Part shown: positions 1-9,654 of the stretch, piece after piece
Layout: each line of letters starts with the position of its first letter
How positions within the stretch are numbered: the first letter of the stretch is position 1
NCBI GenBank assembly: GCA_032718475.1
Contig: JAUCBJ010000846.1
Span: 1 to 39,620 of the forward strand
Reading direction: 5' to 3'
Length of the DNA stretch: 39,620 nt
Source of the DNA: Nemertoderma westbladi
Lineage: Eukaryota > Xenacoelomorpha > Nemertodermatida > Nemertodermatidae
Translations under genes and position numbers: made by a program
The notes under the pieces: model-generated
Seen by the model: the letters and a program-made list of their open reading frames with translations, nothing else
Told to the model about the DNA's origin: nothing
Database searches by the model: none

Positions 1-22
1 ATAAAGCATTTTTATTATTTAT

Positions 23-172
23 ATCCCCGCGCCCGCCATACTGACTCCATCTGACTGGGTATGCCATCCCCGCGCCCACCATACTGACTCCATCTGACTG
101 GGTATGCCATCCCCGCGCCCGCCTTACTGACTCCATCTGACTGGGTATTCCATCCCCGCGCCCGCCTTACTG
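23..172. repeat. 43-bp minisatellite, left segment (about 3.4 units)
   Basis: GC-rich 43-bp tandem units with the core ctgactccatctgactgg followed by a CCCCGCGCCCGCC stretch. One partial unit (23-40) and three full units (41-83, 84-126, 127-169) are present, plus the first three bases of a fourth. The array is cut at 172, where the retrotransposon begins, and resumes at 8364. Bases 23-172 are identical to 8389-8538. The AT-rich bases 1-22 look like the outer array edge. Confidence 0.9.
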
Positions 173-331
173 TTGGGCAATGAAATCTGGATAGTACAGC
201 AGTAATCAGATACTGACCTACTGCAGTCTGGCAATACCGGACCGTTTTTAAATAATTACTATATTTGTCATTATATATTTATACTTTTTGCCTGTGGAGT
301 TCTGGGTGTTTAGATAACTACGATTATCTCT
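173..331 (+). other. 5' UTR / presumed internal promoter region of the LINE
   Basis: These 159 bases lie between the minisatellite junction and the ORF1 start codon. The second half is AT-rich, with tttttaaataa and tatatttatac stretches. LINEs usually carry an internal promoter here, but I see no specific element. The ORF1 ATG context is tctATGg, with G at +4. Confidence 0.5.
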
Positions 332-3300
332 ATGGATAAACTGCGGAAGGCCAGTACTTTACGACTCAAACAATTACTGGAGAAAAATGGCGCGTCATCG
401 TCGGGAAGTCGGGCACAACTACTTATTCGCGCAGATCGCCTATCCATAAAAGGCAAGCTGCATTCTACTAACAGTGGCCTGGATGAAACGAAGGTCCGAA
501 TGGATAGAACGAACTCGCTTTCCAACAACGCATCGGATTCAAATGATACCAACCATGTGAGAAGACCCACCGAACACTTGACCCCTCCAAGGGGACCCAC
601 CGAACCCGGGGTGAGTCCAAGGGGACCATCTGAACCTGGGGTGAGTCCGAAGGGAACCGCCGAACCCGGGGAGAATCCGAGGGGACCCGCTGAACCCGGG
701 GAGAATCTGAGGGGACCCGCCGCACCCGGGGTGAGTCCGAAGGGAACCGCCGAACCCAGGGTGAGTCTGAGGGGACCTGCCGAACCCAGGGTGAATCCGA
801 GGGGACCCGCCGAACCCAGGGTGAATCCAAGGGGACCCGATGAACCCAGGGTTAATCCGAAGGGACCCACCGAACCCGGGGTGAGTCCGAAGAGTACGAG
901 AACCGCCGAACCCGGGGTGAATCCGAGGGGACACGCCGAACCCGGGGTGAGTCCGAAGGGTCCCGCCGAACCCGGGGCGAGTCCGAAGGGTCCCGCCGAA
1001 CCCAGGGAGAATCCGAGGGGACACGCTGAACCCGGGGTGAGTCTGAGGGGACCTGCCGAACCCGGGGTGAATCTAAGGGGACCCGCCGAACCCGGGGCGA
1101 GTCCGAAGGGTCCCGCCGAACCCAGGGAGAATCCGAGGGGACACGCCGAACCCGGGGTGAGTCCGAAGGGTCCCGCCGAACCCAGGGTGAATCCGAGGGG
1201 ACCCGCCAAAACTGGGGTGAATCCAAGGGGAACCGCCGAACCCAGGGTGAATCCGAGGGGACCTGCCAAAACTAGGGTGAGTCCAATGGGACCTGCCGTA
1301 CCAGCGGTGAATCCGAGGGGACCCGCCGAGCCCAGGGTGACTGTGGTGGGACCTGCTGAACCTAGGGCAGCACCAGGGGGAACCACCAAACCTGGGGTGA
1401 ATCCGAGGGGACCCGCCGAACCTGGGGTGAATCCGAGGGGACCCGCCAATCCCGGGGTGAGTCCAAGGGGACCTGCCAAACACGCAGTGAGTAAAATGGG
1501 ACCTGCCGAACCAGGGGTGAATCCGAGGGGACCTGCCGAACCCAGGGTGAATCCGAGGGGACCCGCCGAACCCGGGGTGAGACCAATGGGACCTGCCGAA
1601 CTATGGTTGAATCCGGGGGGACCCGCCGAACCTGGGGTGAATCCGAGGGGACCCGCCGAGCCCGGGGTGAATCCGAGGGGACCCGCCGAACCAGGGGTGA
1701 ATCCGAGGGGACCCGCCGAACCCGCGATGTATCCGAGGGGACCTGCCGAGCCCGGGGTGAATCTGAGGGGACCCGTCGAGCCCGGGGTGACTGTGGCGGG
1801 ACCTCCATGGGTATCTGCCGAACCCAGGACGCTCACAAGGGGTTCTACAATCGTAAAGGACCTGCAGGATGATGGTACTTGGTCCAAAAGAGAATGCTTT
1901 ATTGCTAATGTTGTTAATCCACCATTGTCACCAGATATTTTAGTTCTTCAACATACAGAAGCATATATAGATCCCCCTTTGGACCCAGAGGTTTGGATTG
2001 ACCCCTCACAGTTATTATCTCAGGATCACCTAGCCGAGATAACCCCGAGTAACCATTCAGTGATGAACGCCACTGTACAGTCTGCCCCTAGACAGACACC
2101 AGATGACACTGTAAAAGATGCCCTGAGACATGATTTCGTGATCCCGAGTCCAAAAAAACAGGAACATGAGCTTATCTTATTAGATGACATTGATGATGTG
2201 AGGCCTTGTGGAATACCCTATCCAAATGAAGCCACTGTAATTTTACATCATAATGACAAACGTATACCCCCTGCTACTGATATTAACAAAAGGAAGCAGG
2301 GATCTCTGTTGAATTGGTTGTATCATAATAAAAACATCAATAATCATATGTCAATTAAAGTTCCTGAGATTTCTAGTCCTACCACTGAACAACCACCCCC
2401 TGTATTTCATTCTGAACCACCTGTGAACCTGGATTCAAGTGTAATGGAGCTGATTGACCCTCCTAAGCACCAAGCTTACTCTATGACAACAGATCAAAGC
2501 CATGTAATATCTCATGAACCCACTCTACCGGGTATCGAAGTGGAAGCAGAAATCAACATCCATACAGCTTCAGAAAAGAACAGATCCAGTGGGAGCATAT
2601 TTGATATGCATGAGGTCTGCAATTTTTTCCCTGATATTGAAATTGGATACAATGAGCAAAATATTATTGATGCTGCACTCATGCCAGTTAAAACAACTGG
2701 GCTTACCTTGCTAAAACCTGGTGATATTGATTGGTCATACCTAAAGCCAGGACAGTGGTTTTCAACCACTATCGTGGATTGCTTCCTCTCACTTCTTTCT
2801 AGATCAATGGGCAATGCCTTGTGTGGGATTGACTCTGGGCTATGCTCAAAACTTCAGCAGAAGAGCTTCGATATATCTAGTGCCATCAAATATATCACAG
2901 CAGCATGTGATATATCTAGTACATCCCTGATTTTATTTCCCGACTGCAACGATGCTCATTTTGTCTTACATGTTGCAAATCTTAAAGATAAATCCGTCCG
3001 CACATTGTGCAGCTTGACACCAGCGAAAAAACCGACTAAAAATACACGGATGATTGCCGATCTCCTTAATATGATCAGCAGAGTTAAGGGACAAAAGGAT
3101 AACTGGACCCCAAAAATTTGCTTGAAACCATATCCCTTACAGGAAAATTCCTATGATTGTGGTGGATTTCTGTGCTTATACGCCGTTGCTTTGTGTAATG
3201 GAAGCCCACTACGAGAAGAGTACAAAGACTCTAATCTGCTCCGTAAGTGGATTAAGGCCTGCTTAGAAAATATCAAAGTAGATATTAACTCAAATACAGC

Positions 3301-4837
3301 ACACTTGAAGAATACTTCAATAATATCTCTAGATCCAACTGCTAAAACCTTCAAACCAAAACCCGACAATGGATTCGACTTAAATGTAGGAAGTGACTCT
3401 GAACACAAATCTAGTTTCCCAACCTATAAGGTATACGATCTTGGGCCTCTCCTCATCTGCTCGAAAAAAGAAGCAATAAAAACCCTGAAAGCAGTAACTG
3501 ACATGAAGAAGAAACAAATAAGAGAGCTCTTATTCCAAGACCTAAAACCACTTATGTCACCCACTCAGAGTCTGTGCCTTGAGTTATGTCCAAGAAATAA
3601 TTCACGCGAGTTTGCACTCGATATCTATGAATTGATGCACTCTGTTAAAGATAATACATTATCAGAGCTGTGCAGAAGGCGTTTGAGAAAGGCAGCTACA
3701 AACACTGACTCTAACAATGGATATGAGCAGTTAAAGCAAGACCTAATCACTGCAGTTGCAACACTACAATCAAGAATGTGCAAGGTGGAGAATGAGAATG
3801 ACAGACTTAAGGGCGACAATATAAGACTCAAGGAGGACCTTGAACATGAAAGACACAAACGCATAGTTTTAGAGGCAAAAGTGGAACTCATAGGTAAGAA
3901 AAATTCCACAAACCCCCATGAGAGCAACTGCAGCTCACCACGAACTACCAAATCGCACTCTAGTACATCAACCTACATCGTTCTTGACTCAGTTGACTGC
4001 CCAACCAACACATCTTCTGATGAACCTGACAGCAGTGAGAAAGAAGATTGGTCAGTGCCAAGAAAAACATGCAAACCTATTAGTGAGCGAAAGGTGAGTC
4101 ACGATACATATATGAATCGACTTGGTAACATCTATGAACATCTACCTGATGAGAACAATAAAGGGTCAGCCTTGGTACAAGCAGTACCTAGAATATATTC
4201 CAGTGATCAACTTCAACATGTACACTTCGAGGACATACCAGACTCAAACAAGCCTAGAATTAATGGACAAAAGAGGTTTTCTAGAATTTGGGAAACTGTC
4301 AAGTCTAACCCTTCCAATGATCAGCCCTCCTCTCCTACTGACAGTTCGAACTCTACATATGAGGTGCTTACAAGATACAATAATAAGCCAACACCTTCAG
4401 GACCCAATATACAAGGACATGGATATAGTCGAAAAAAACCCCAGTTCTCTTCACTAAATGTATCAAATAGGGATGCATTTGGTATTGCTGGTTACCCCAA
4501 CTCATATATTGACCATCATAACACACACATCAAAACAAGTCATAGCCCATCATACAGCGGCATGTACTCATATATGTACGTCTCCGGAGTTCACAAACAG
4601 TACGATACTGAGGATCTATTACTCTTCCTGGCCCAGAGGGACATCACAGTCTACTATACAAAAATTTTCACAAAATCCAGGACACACAACTTCAGGATTA
4701 CAGTAGATCCTCATGTTAGAGAGACGCTTTGCCATGATTCGTTTTGGCCATATGGAGTAACATGCCGTGAGTGGATCCCTAATCAAATGCCCCATTACAG
4801 TTCAACTACTAGACCAGTAGGCAGGCACCATTTTTAA
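332..4837 (+). CDS. LINE ORF1 protein: SAP-like domain, 10-residue repeat array, Ulp1-like protease region, coiled coil, ORF1 C-terminal domain
   Basis: 1501 codons, unusually long for an ORF1. Residues 3-38 fit a SAP DNA-binding domain (KLRKASTLRLKQLLEKNG, then SGSRAQLL). Residues about 78-490 are about 41 copies of a Gly-Pro-rich decamer near GPAEPGVNPR. Residues about 800-960 resemble a C48/Ulp1 cysteine protease: a GQW...VDCFLSLL segment, a histidine in DAHFVLHV, and the closing motif QENSYDCGGFLCLYA with the Gln and the Cys. The catalytic Asp is less clear. Residues about 1130-1190 are a charged heptad coiled coil (KVENENDRLKGDNIRLKEDL). The last 90 residues, including FRITVD and WPYGVTCREW, match the small C-terminal domain common in LINE ORF1 proteins. 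By family knowledge ORF1 binds element RNA; a SUMO- or ubiquitin-directed protease role is inference. The product is element-encoded and not a host gene. Confidence 0.85.
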   Translation: MDKLRKASTLRLKQLLEKNGASSSGSRAQLLIRADRLSIKGKLHSTNSGLDETKVRMDRTNSLSNNASDSNDTNHVRRPTEHLTPPRGPTEPGVSPRGPSEPGVSPKGTAEPGENPRGPAEPGENLRGPAAPGVSPKGTAEPRVSLRGPAEPRVNPRGPAEPRVNPRGPDEPRVNPKGPTEPGVSPKSTRTAEPGVNPRGHAEPGVSPKGPAEPGASPKGPAEPRENPRGHAEPGVSLRGPAEPGVNLRGPAEPGASPKGPAEPRENPRGHAEPGVSPKGPAEPRVNPRGPAKTGVNPRGTAEPRVNPRGPAKTRVSPMGPAVPAVNPRGPAEPRVTVVGPAEPRAAPGGTTKPGVNPRGPAEPGVNPRGPANPGVSPRGPAKHAVSKMGPAEPGVNPRGPAEPRVNPRGPAEPGVRPMGPAELWLNPGGPAEPGVNPRGPAEPGVNPRGPAEPGVNPRGPAEPAMYPRGPAEPGVNLRGPVEPGVTVAGPPWVSAEPRTLTRGSTIVKDLQDDGTWSKRECFIANVVNPPLSPDILVLQHTEAYIDPPLDPEVWIDPSQLLSQDHLAEITPSNHSVMNATVQSAPRQTPDDTVKDALRHDFVIPSPKKQEHELILLDDIDDVRPCGIPYPNEATVILHHNDKRIPPATDINKRKQGSLLNWLYHNKNINNHMSIKVPEISSPTTEQPPPVFHSEPPVNLDSSVMELIDPPKHQAYSMTTDQSHVISHEPTLPGIEVEAEINIHTASEKNRSSGSIFDMHEVCNFFPDIEIGYNEQNIIDAALMPVKTTGLTLLKPGDIDWSYLKPGQWFSTTIVDCFLSLLSRSMGNALCGIDSGLCSKLQQKSFDISSAIKYITAACDISSTSLILFPDCNDAHFVLHVANLKDKSVRTLCSLTPAKKPTKNTRMIADLLNMISRVKGQKDNWTPKICLKPYPLQENSYDCGGFLCLYAVALCNGSPLREEYKDSNLLRKWIKACLENIKVDINSNTAHLKNTSIISLDPTAKTFKPKPDNGFDLNVGSDSEHKSSFPTYKVYDLGPLLICSKKEAIKTLKAVTDMKKKQIRELLFQDLKPLMSPTQSLCLELCPRNNSREFALDIYELMHSVKDNTLSELCRRRLRKAATNTDSNNGYEQLKQDLITAVATLQSRMCKVENENDRLKGDNIRLKEDLEHERHKRIVLEAKVELIGKKNSTNPHESNCSSPRTTKSHSSTSTYIVLDSVDCPTNTSSDEPDSSEKEDWSVPRKTCKPISERKVSHDTYMNRLGNIYEHLPDENNKGSALVQAVPRIYSSDQLQHVHFEDIPDSNKPRINGQKRFSRIWETVKSNPSNDQPSSPTDSSNSTYEVLTRYNNKPTPSGPNIQGHGYSRKKPQFSSLNVSNRDAFGIAGYPNSYIDHHNTHIKTSHSPSYSGMYSYMYVSGVHKQYDTEDLLLFLAQRDITVYYTKIFTKSRTHNFRITVDPHVRETLCHDSFWPYGVTCREWIPNQMPHYSSTTRPVGRHHF
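563..1800 (+). repeat. 30-bp coding minisatellite inside ORF1
   Basis: About 41 tandem 30-bp units of the type ggacccgccgaacccggggt plus gaatccgagg encode GPAEPGVNPR-like decamers. Unit length is a multiple of three, and variants (V/E/A at position 7, N/S at 8, E/K/V/N at 4) keep the frame. G and P every few residues predict an extended polyproline-like rod, not a globular fold. The antisense strand also lacks stops for over 500 codons, simply because the unit does. Confidence 0.92.
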
Positions 4838-4877
4838 CACTTGCTTCTTAAATGGACCAACTCGATTATATGACAAC

Positions 4878-7800
4878 ATGTCTCAGCAATATGAAAAAAT
4901 CTCATCTTCTGATTTGGCTACAAGTAACTCTTTTCCCCTCAGCACTATCAAATTGCCTCATTCCACTATTTCAAGCAAGGCAAAAGCATATGGTGTGGAT
5001 CTGTCTTATGGCTCTAGAGGGAACCATCAACAAGATGAAATGGATAGTCTACTGAGACATGAAGATACACAGCAACTAAGGGTTTCAACATACAACTGCC
5101 GTGGTTTTCACACAAGTAGTGATTACATTCTCAAGCTAATGTCCATCAGTGATGTGGTTGCTATTCAAGAGCATTGGCTAGATGCCATTGAGGCTGCTGT
5201 TCTGCTACCAAGTCTACACACTGAGTTTACCTGTGTATATACAACTCATTGTTCATCTGGCAACCCTTACCGTGGAAATGGCGGGGTCGCAATCTGGTAT
5301 AGACATAAAATACTTCATGGAGTCACACAAGTAGAATCAGGTCCTGACATTATTGGAATACATGGAAATATAAAGAATGGCAATCCTGTTATTTTACTAT
5401 CCTGTTATGCTCCTGATAGCTCAAAACCTTGTGATACATTTGAAGATTTCCTTGGGAGATTATCTGCTGTAATAAACTCACATCATGACGCAATCCCAAT
5501 AATCTTAGCTGACACAAACTCTGATGTTGGACCAATGCAGGGACCTCGCTTCGGCAGAAATACAGCCACACCAAGGGGTAAACGTCTGAACAGCTTCCTA
5601 TCAATGAATAATATTTTTTGTGCTGATACATCTGAATGGTTCACAGGCCCTTGCATCACTTTTAAGGGTCATGGTTCCTCCTATATTGACCATATACTAA
5701 CAAGTGAAAGTGGAATGGAGTGTCTATCCCATGGTTTTGTTCTTGAAAGAGACCCTGTTGAAAACTATTCAGATCACTCACCACTCATTGCTTACTTCAA
5801 ATTTCCCCAGAATATCACTTTGGGTAGTGCAAGAAGCGGGGCTGCCAGGGACAAACAGAATACTACAAATACTATACGGTTCTGCTGGGAAAGAGTGACA
5901 AAAGTGCAACAAGAACGCTATGATCAACTTGTCAATGTTGGCATTACAAACCTTCAATCATTAAGTAACAAACCACATGTTTACTGGACTTCAACAGACC
6001 TCAATGATTTCAGTAATGAGCTGCAAAACATAATTTACAAAGCTGCAATATCAGCACTACCAATAATGAAGAAAACTCGCATTACTAAGAATATTCGGGT
6101 CCGGTCTAATGCATTGAAGGAGAGGTCAAAAACTACCAAGGACCTTTTCAAACTGTGGTGCAGGAGAGATAAGGAAGACCCTATGCTTGAGAAGGCCTAC
6201 AAAGATTCAAAAAGGTCTGTCAGACGAATGAAAAACTGGTTATCAAAAAATATTGTTTCCAATGAAGTGAATCGGAAATCAAAGCTCCTGAATAGGGATC
6301 CTAAGAGGTTTTGGCGTAACTTCAAATCATCATCACCAGCAGCCCCTCCCCCACAAGTACAGGAAAGCATCAAATGTAGTCTTTATAAAGAACACTCTAC
6401 TGGTACTATGGAGAATGAAAATCTGGTCAAACTGTCAAACGACCTTTACAAAGCCAGCACCCAAGCAGAGGTCCCAACAGTATCACCAAACACCATCAAA
6501 AGGGCAATATTGGCGCTCTCCAAAGGGAAGGCCCCTGATAAGACATCACTAGTTGTTGAACATCTCCTTTGCATTGAGCCTAGCCATATTTGTCAGGTTC
6601 TAGCAGACATTATAAATGCGTGTTTCAGGCTTGGTGACGTTCCAAGTGTATTCGGGGAAACCGTAGTCTCTCATCAGCACAAAGGTAAGGGTCGCGATCC
6701 ACTCATTCGCAAGTCATATCGCCCAATCTCGATCGTTAATCTATTTGCCAAGATAATGGAATCTGTAGTGCTCTCCGAATACTTATCGATTGTGTTACCT
6801 GAACTTGTCTCTCCATCGCAATTGGCATACCAACGGAAAATTGGGTCAGATCTCATCCTAGCTGCAGTGCTAGAATGTTTGGAATCGCAGCATTCAAAAG
6901 GTAATGCTATATTCCTGTGTCAGCTCGATGTTTCATCAGCTTTCGACAATGTTGATCACTTTACCCTGTTCAACAAACTCAAGGACCATCTCAATCCACA
7001 TATTTGCCTAATGCTTCTTGCATATTACCAATGCACAGTAGTATTTCTGAAGTTTGGAGCAGATATATCCATGATGGGTATCTTCTTATCTAAGGGAGTA
7101 AAACAAGGGTCACTTCTCTCGCCAATTTTCTATAATTTCTACACCAGTGATGTTCTTAAAGCCTTGAAAGATGCTGGATACGACTGTGATGCATGCACCC
7201 TCTGGCTTAGCACAATTGCATATGCGGATGATATTCTAATAATGGGCAAATCTAGTGCTGAGGTTGAACATCAAATCAATATAATCATGGACGAACTTGA
7301 GAAAGTATGCTTGGAAGTTGAGAATAGTAAAACAAACTGGATATTTATACTTCCACATGGTGTCAGCAGCTCATCAGTTCCAACATTTATCAACGTAAAA
7401 GGCACATTGTTACCGCCACAACAGCATCTTACCTTTCTTGGATTTAAACTACAAAATGCCAGAACGTCTGCTGATGCTTTGGCTGATTGTATACAGTTGA
7501 TTGCATCCATCGCCGAATCCTTTCGGAGAAAAGGTTGGACTTCACGATGGCTCAATACTCATATACTGAGCCACCTCTGGTCCTCCATTGCCCTGCCTAC
7601 AATCATCTATAGTGCAAGGTTTATGGTTGGACGAATGACGAGCGGGGATAGAAACAAACTTGATACATACCATCGAAAGGCACTGAGGGGTCTTCTACAT
7701 TTGGGAACGTATGCTAGTAACTCGATAATATACAAACTGATGAAATGCCGACCTATTACCTCTGATGCATTTGCAGCTTCTATAGGCACTATAATTCGCA

Positions 7801-8135
7801 TATCTACGTGCCCTAATGCAATCTTACAAAGTCTATTGCGTATATCACTTCACAGGAACGCAAGACGAGCAGATTCCAGAAGTCAAAATCATTATATCGG
7901 GATTGGATCAACATATTATAATTGCCGTGAGTCATTTCCTGTTCCCTGCATAGTCTCTTTACTCACATACCAATACAGCAAATTGGATCTCATCTCTCGA
8001 CTGAACCTGGGTTCCCTGTCCGTCGGTGAGACAGCTCAGTGTGACTTCATTAATAATTGTTACAACGATATTTATAGTACATCCCCATTCAACACCCGAC
8101 ATAGTCGAATAATCGAATTTTTCAACACAATATAA
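4878..8135 (+). CDS. LINE ORF2: APE-type endonuclease and reverse transcriptase
   Basis: 1085 codons. The endonuclease spans residues about 67-305: STYNCRGF, the catalytic glutamate in AIQEHWL, GGVAIWYR, LSCYAPDSS, ADTNSDVG, YIDHILTSE and the terminal SDHSPL. The linker at about 390-480 is basic. The reverse transcriptase spans about 540-860: SYRPISIVNLFAKI, QLDVSSAFDNVDH (first Asp), GVKQGSLLSPIFYNF and the catalytic box AYADDILI near residue 781, followed by a thumb segment with LGFKL. There is no RNase H and no clear C-terminal zinc knuckle. The role is to nick the target and reverse transcribe the element RNA in place. ORF2 begins 40 bp after ORF1 in another frame. A short overlapping frame starts at 4852, so reinitiation is the likely route to translation. 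The first 65 residues before the endonuclease have no recognised domain. Confidence 0.93.
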   Translation: MSQQYEKISSSDLATSNSFPLSTIKLPHSTISSKAKAYGVDLSYGSRGNHQQDEMDSLLRHEDTQQLRVSTYNCRGFHTSSDYILKLMSISDVVAIQEHWLDAIEAAVLLPSLHTEFTCVYTTHCSSGNPYRGNGGVAIWYRHKILHGVTQVESGPDIIGIHGNIKNGNPVILLSCYAPDSSKPCDTFEDFLGRLSAVINSHHDAIPIILADTNSDVGPMQGPRFGRNTATPRGKRLNSFLSMNNIFCADTSEWFTGPCITFKGHGSSYIDHILTSESGMECLSHGFVLERDPVENYSDHSPLIAYFKFPQNITLGSARSGAARDKQNTTNTIRFCWERVTKVQQERYDQLVNVGITNLQSLSNKPHVYWTSTDLNDFSNELQNIIYKAAISALPIMKKTRITKNIRVRSNALKERSKTTKDLFKLWCRRDKEDPMLEKAYKDSKRSVRRMKNWLSKNIVSNEVNRKSKLLNRDPKRFWRNFKSSSPAAPPPQVQESIKCSLYKEHSTGTMENENLVKLSNDLYKASTQAEVPTVSPNTIKRAILALSKGKAPDKTSLVVEHLLCIEPSHICQVLADIINACFRLGDVPSVFGETVVSHQHKGKGRDPLIRKSYRPISIVNLFAKIMESVVLSEYLSIVLPELVSPSQLAYQRKIGSDLILAAVLECLESQHSKGNAIFLCQLDVSSAFDNVDHFTLFNKLKDHLNPHICLMLLAYYQCTVVFLKFGADISMMGIFLSKGVKQGSLLSPIFYNFYTSDVLKALKDAGYDCDACTLWLSTIAYADDILIMGKSSAEVEHQINIIMDELEKVCLEVENSKTNWIFILPHGVSSSSVPTFINVKGTLLPPQQHLTFLGFKLQNARTSADALADCIQLIASIAESFRRKGWTSRWLNTHILSHLWSSIALPTIIYSARFMVGRMTSGDRNKLDTYHRKALRGLLHLGTYASNSIIYKLMKCRPITSDAFAASIGTIIRISTCPNAILQSLLRISLHRNARRADSRSQNHYIGIGSTYYNCRESFPVPCIVSLLTYQYSKLDLISRLNLGSLSVGETAQCDFINNCYNDIYSTSPFNTRHSRIIEFFNTI

Positions 8136-8363
8136 GTGAGCCATCTACCTACAGCTCTATACCGTAACATTTTAATTATTTATCAGTGTCAACAGAAAAT
8201 TTATACTTCATGTCTGTCAAGTCTGATAATTACGAACTAACTTTAATCTATGTCTTATTAATTTAATGTTATACCGGTACTTTTTATCAGGTGTGTACAA
8301 AAATTTTAATTATATATCATTTTAGATGATTAAATAAATAAATAAATAAAATAAATAAAATAA
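8136..8363 (+). other. LINE 3' UTR and simple-repeat tail
   Basis: AT-rich trailer with no ORF. A short potential hairpin, atcattttagatgat, lies just before the tail of TAAA and TAAAA units that ends at the minisatellite. Such hairpin-plus-short-repeat 3' ends are used for template recognition in CR1/L2/I-like elements. That function is family knowledge applied by inference. Confidence 0.7.
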
Positions 8364-9192
8364 CTGACTCCATCTGACCCGGTATGCCATCCCCGCGCCC
8401 GCCATACTGACTCCATCTGACTGGGTATGCCATCCCCGCGCCCACCATACTGACTCCATCTGACTGGGTATGCCATCCCCGCGCCCGCCTTACTGACTCC
8501 ATCTGACTGGGTATTCCATCCCCGCGCCCGCCTTACTGACTCCATCTGACCCGGTATGCCATCCCCGCGCCCGCCATACTGACTCCGTTTGACCTAGTAT
8601 GCCATCCCCGCGCCCGCCATACTGACTCCATCTGACTAGGTATGCCATCCCCGCGCCCGCCTTACTGACTCCATCTGACTCGGTATGCCATCCCCGCGCC
8701 CGCCATACTGACTCCATCTGACCTAGTATGCCATCCCCGCGCCCGCCATACTGACTCCATCTGACTGGGTATGCCATCCCTGCGCCCGCCATACTGACTC
8801 CATCTGACTGGGTATGCCATCCCCGCGCACGCCATACTGACTCCATCTGACTGGGTATGCCATCCCCGCGCCCGCCATACTGACTCCATCTGACTGGGTA
8901 TGCCATCCCCGCGCCCGCCATACTGACTCCATCTGACTGGGTATGCCATCCCCGCGCCCGCCATACTGGCTCCATCTGACTGGGTATGCCATCCCCGCGC
9001 CCGCCATACTGACTTCATCTGACTGGGTATGCCATCCCCGCGCCCGCCATACTGACTCCATCTGACTGGGTTTGCCATCCCCGCGCCCGCCCTACTGACT
9101 CCATCTGACTGGGTTTGCCATCCCCGCGCCCGCCCTACTGACTCCATCTGACTGGGTATGCCATCCCCGCGCCCGCCATACTGACTCCATCC
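8364..9192. repeat. 43-bp minisatellite, right segment (about 19 units)
   Basis: About 19 tandem 43-bp units with few substitutions (ctgacccgg, ctgacctag, gggtttgcc and gcccaccata variants). The first unit (8364-8406) equals the fifth (8536-8578). Units 2-4 repeat, in the same order and without change, the three full units left of the LINE. Because 43 is not divisible by 3 and the unit lacks stops on the minus strand, every minus frame is open; those frames are not genes. The last unit breaks off at ctgactccat near 9190. Confidence 0.95.
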
Positions 9193-9654
9193 TGTTAATG
9201 TTTTGATTATTTTTTGGTTGTTTTGGTTTTTATGTCTAATCAATAAATATTATCTTCATAATTCTCGAATTGTTTCACAACATTATTATTTATGTGTCGG
9301 TTTGTTTGTTTCATCTGATTCTTGGCGTTACCACCACTTTAGATGCTAAAGTAATGTGATACTGACTCGAGTGCCAAATATCTTTGAGGTAGTTAAACCT
9401 CAATTTATGGCACAATACAGGCCAATAGTAATATTAATAATTGAGCTAATAAATAATTTATTAATCAATTTTATCCATTTATTTAAAAGTAAATAGTTTT
9501 ATCGAAATCTCTGAAATCAAAAATCAATAACTACAGTTGCCCTTTCTGCGTTTGACACGGCAACATATGATTATAGTAACTAGGTATTTGTTGGAAACAA
9601 TTTTTTAATCTTTAATCCTGTTGGTAATATTATATAAATAATTGTATCTGTAGG
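9193..9654. other. AT-rich spacer upstream of the LDLa gene
   Basis: No ORF, repeat array or RNA gene is recognised. It is AT-rich with several TTATT/AATAAA runs, such as aatcaataaatatt at 9239. It presumably holds the promoter of the following gene, but I cannot point to an element. Confidence 0.5.

Larger units (their letters stand above)
173..8363 (+). mobile_element. Full-length non-LTR retrotransposon (LINE), two intact ORFs, inserted in the 43-bp minisatellite
   Basis: The element has a short 5' UTR (173-331), ORF1 (332-4837), a 40-bp gap, ORF2 (4878-8135), a 3' UTR and an AT-only tail of TAAA/TAAAA units (about 8332-8363) in place of plain poly(A). Both ends abut minisatellite units, and the sequence actg lies on both sides (left ending at 172, right 8363-8366), consistent with a target duplication of about 4 bp. 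ORF2 carries an APE-type endonuclease and a reverse transcriptase without RNase H, as in the CR1/L2-like part of the Jockey superclade; I cannot settle the clade. Both frames are uninterrupted over more than 2,500 codons, so the copy is probably young and possibly still competent. No second copy is in the window. Confidence 0.9.

Noticed and set aside
310-1887. 525-codon open frame on the minus strand opposite ORF1
   Set aside because: It exists only because the 30-bp coding repeat lacks stops in that antisense frame. Outside the repeat it has no domain, and the + strand frame carries the recognisable LINE domains.
8490-9243. Minus-strand ORFs of 112-193 codons with repeated MESVWRARGWHTQSDG
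   Set aside because: A 43-bp unit without stops opens all three frames and yields a 43-residue period. No gene signals are present, and the frames shift with the array.
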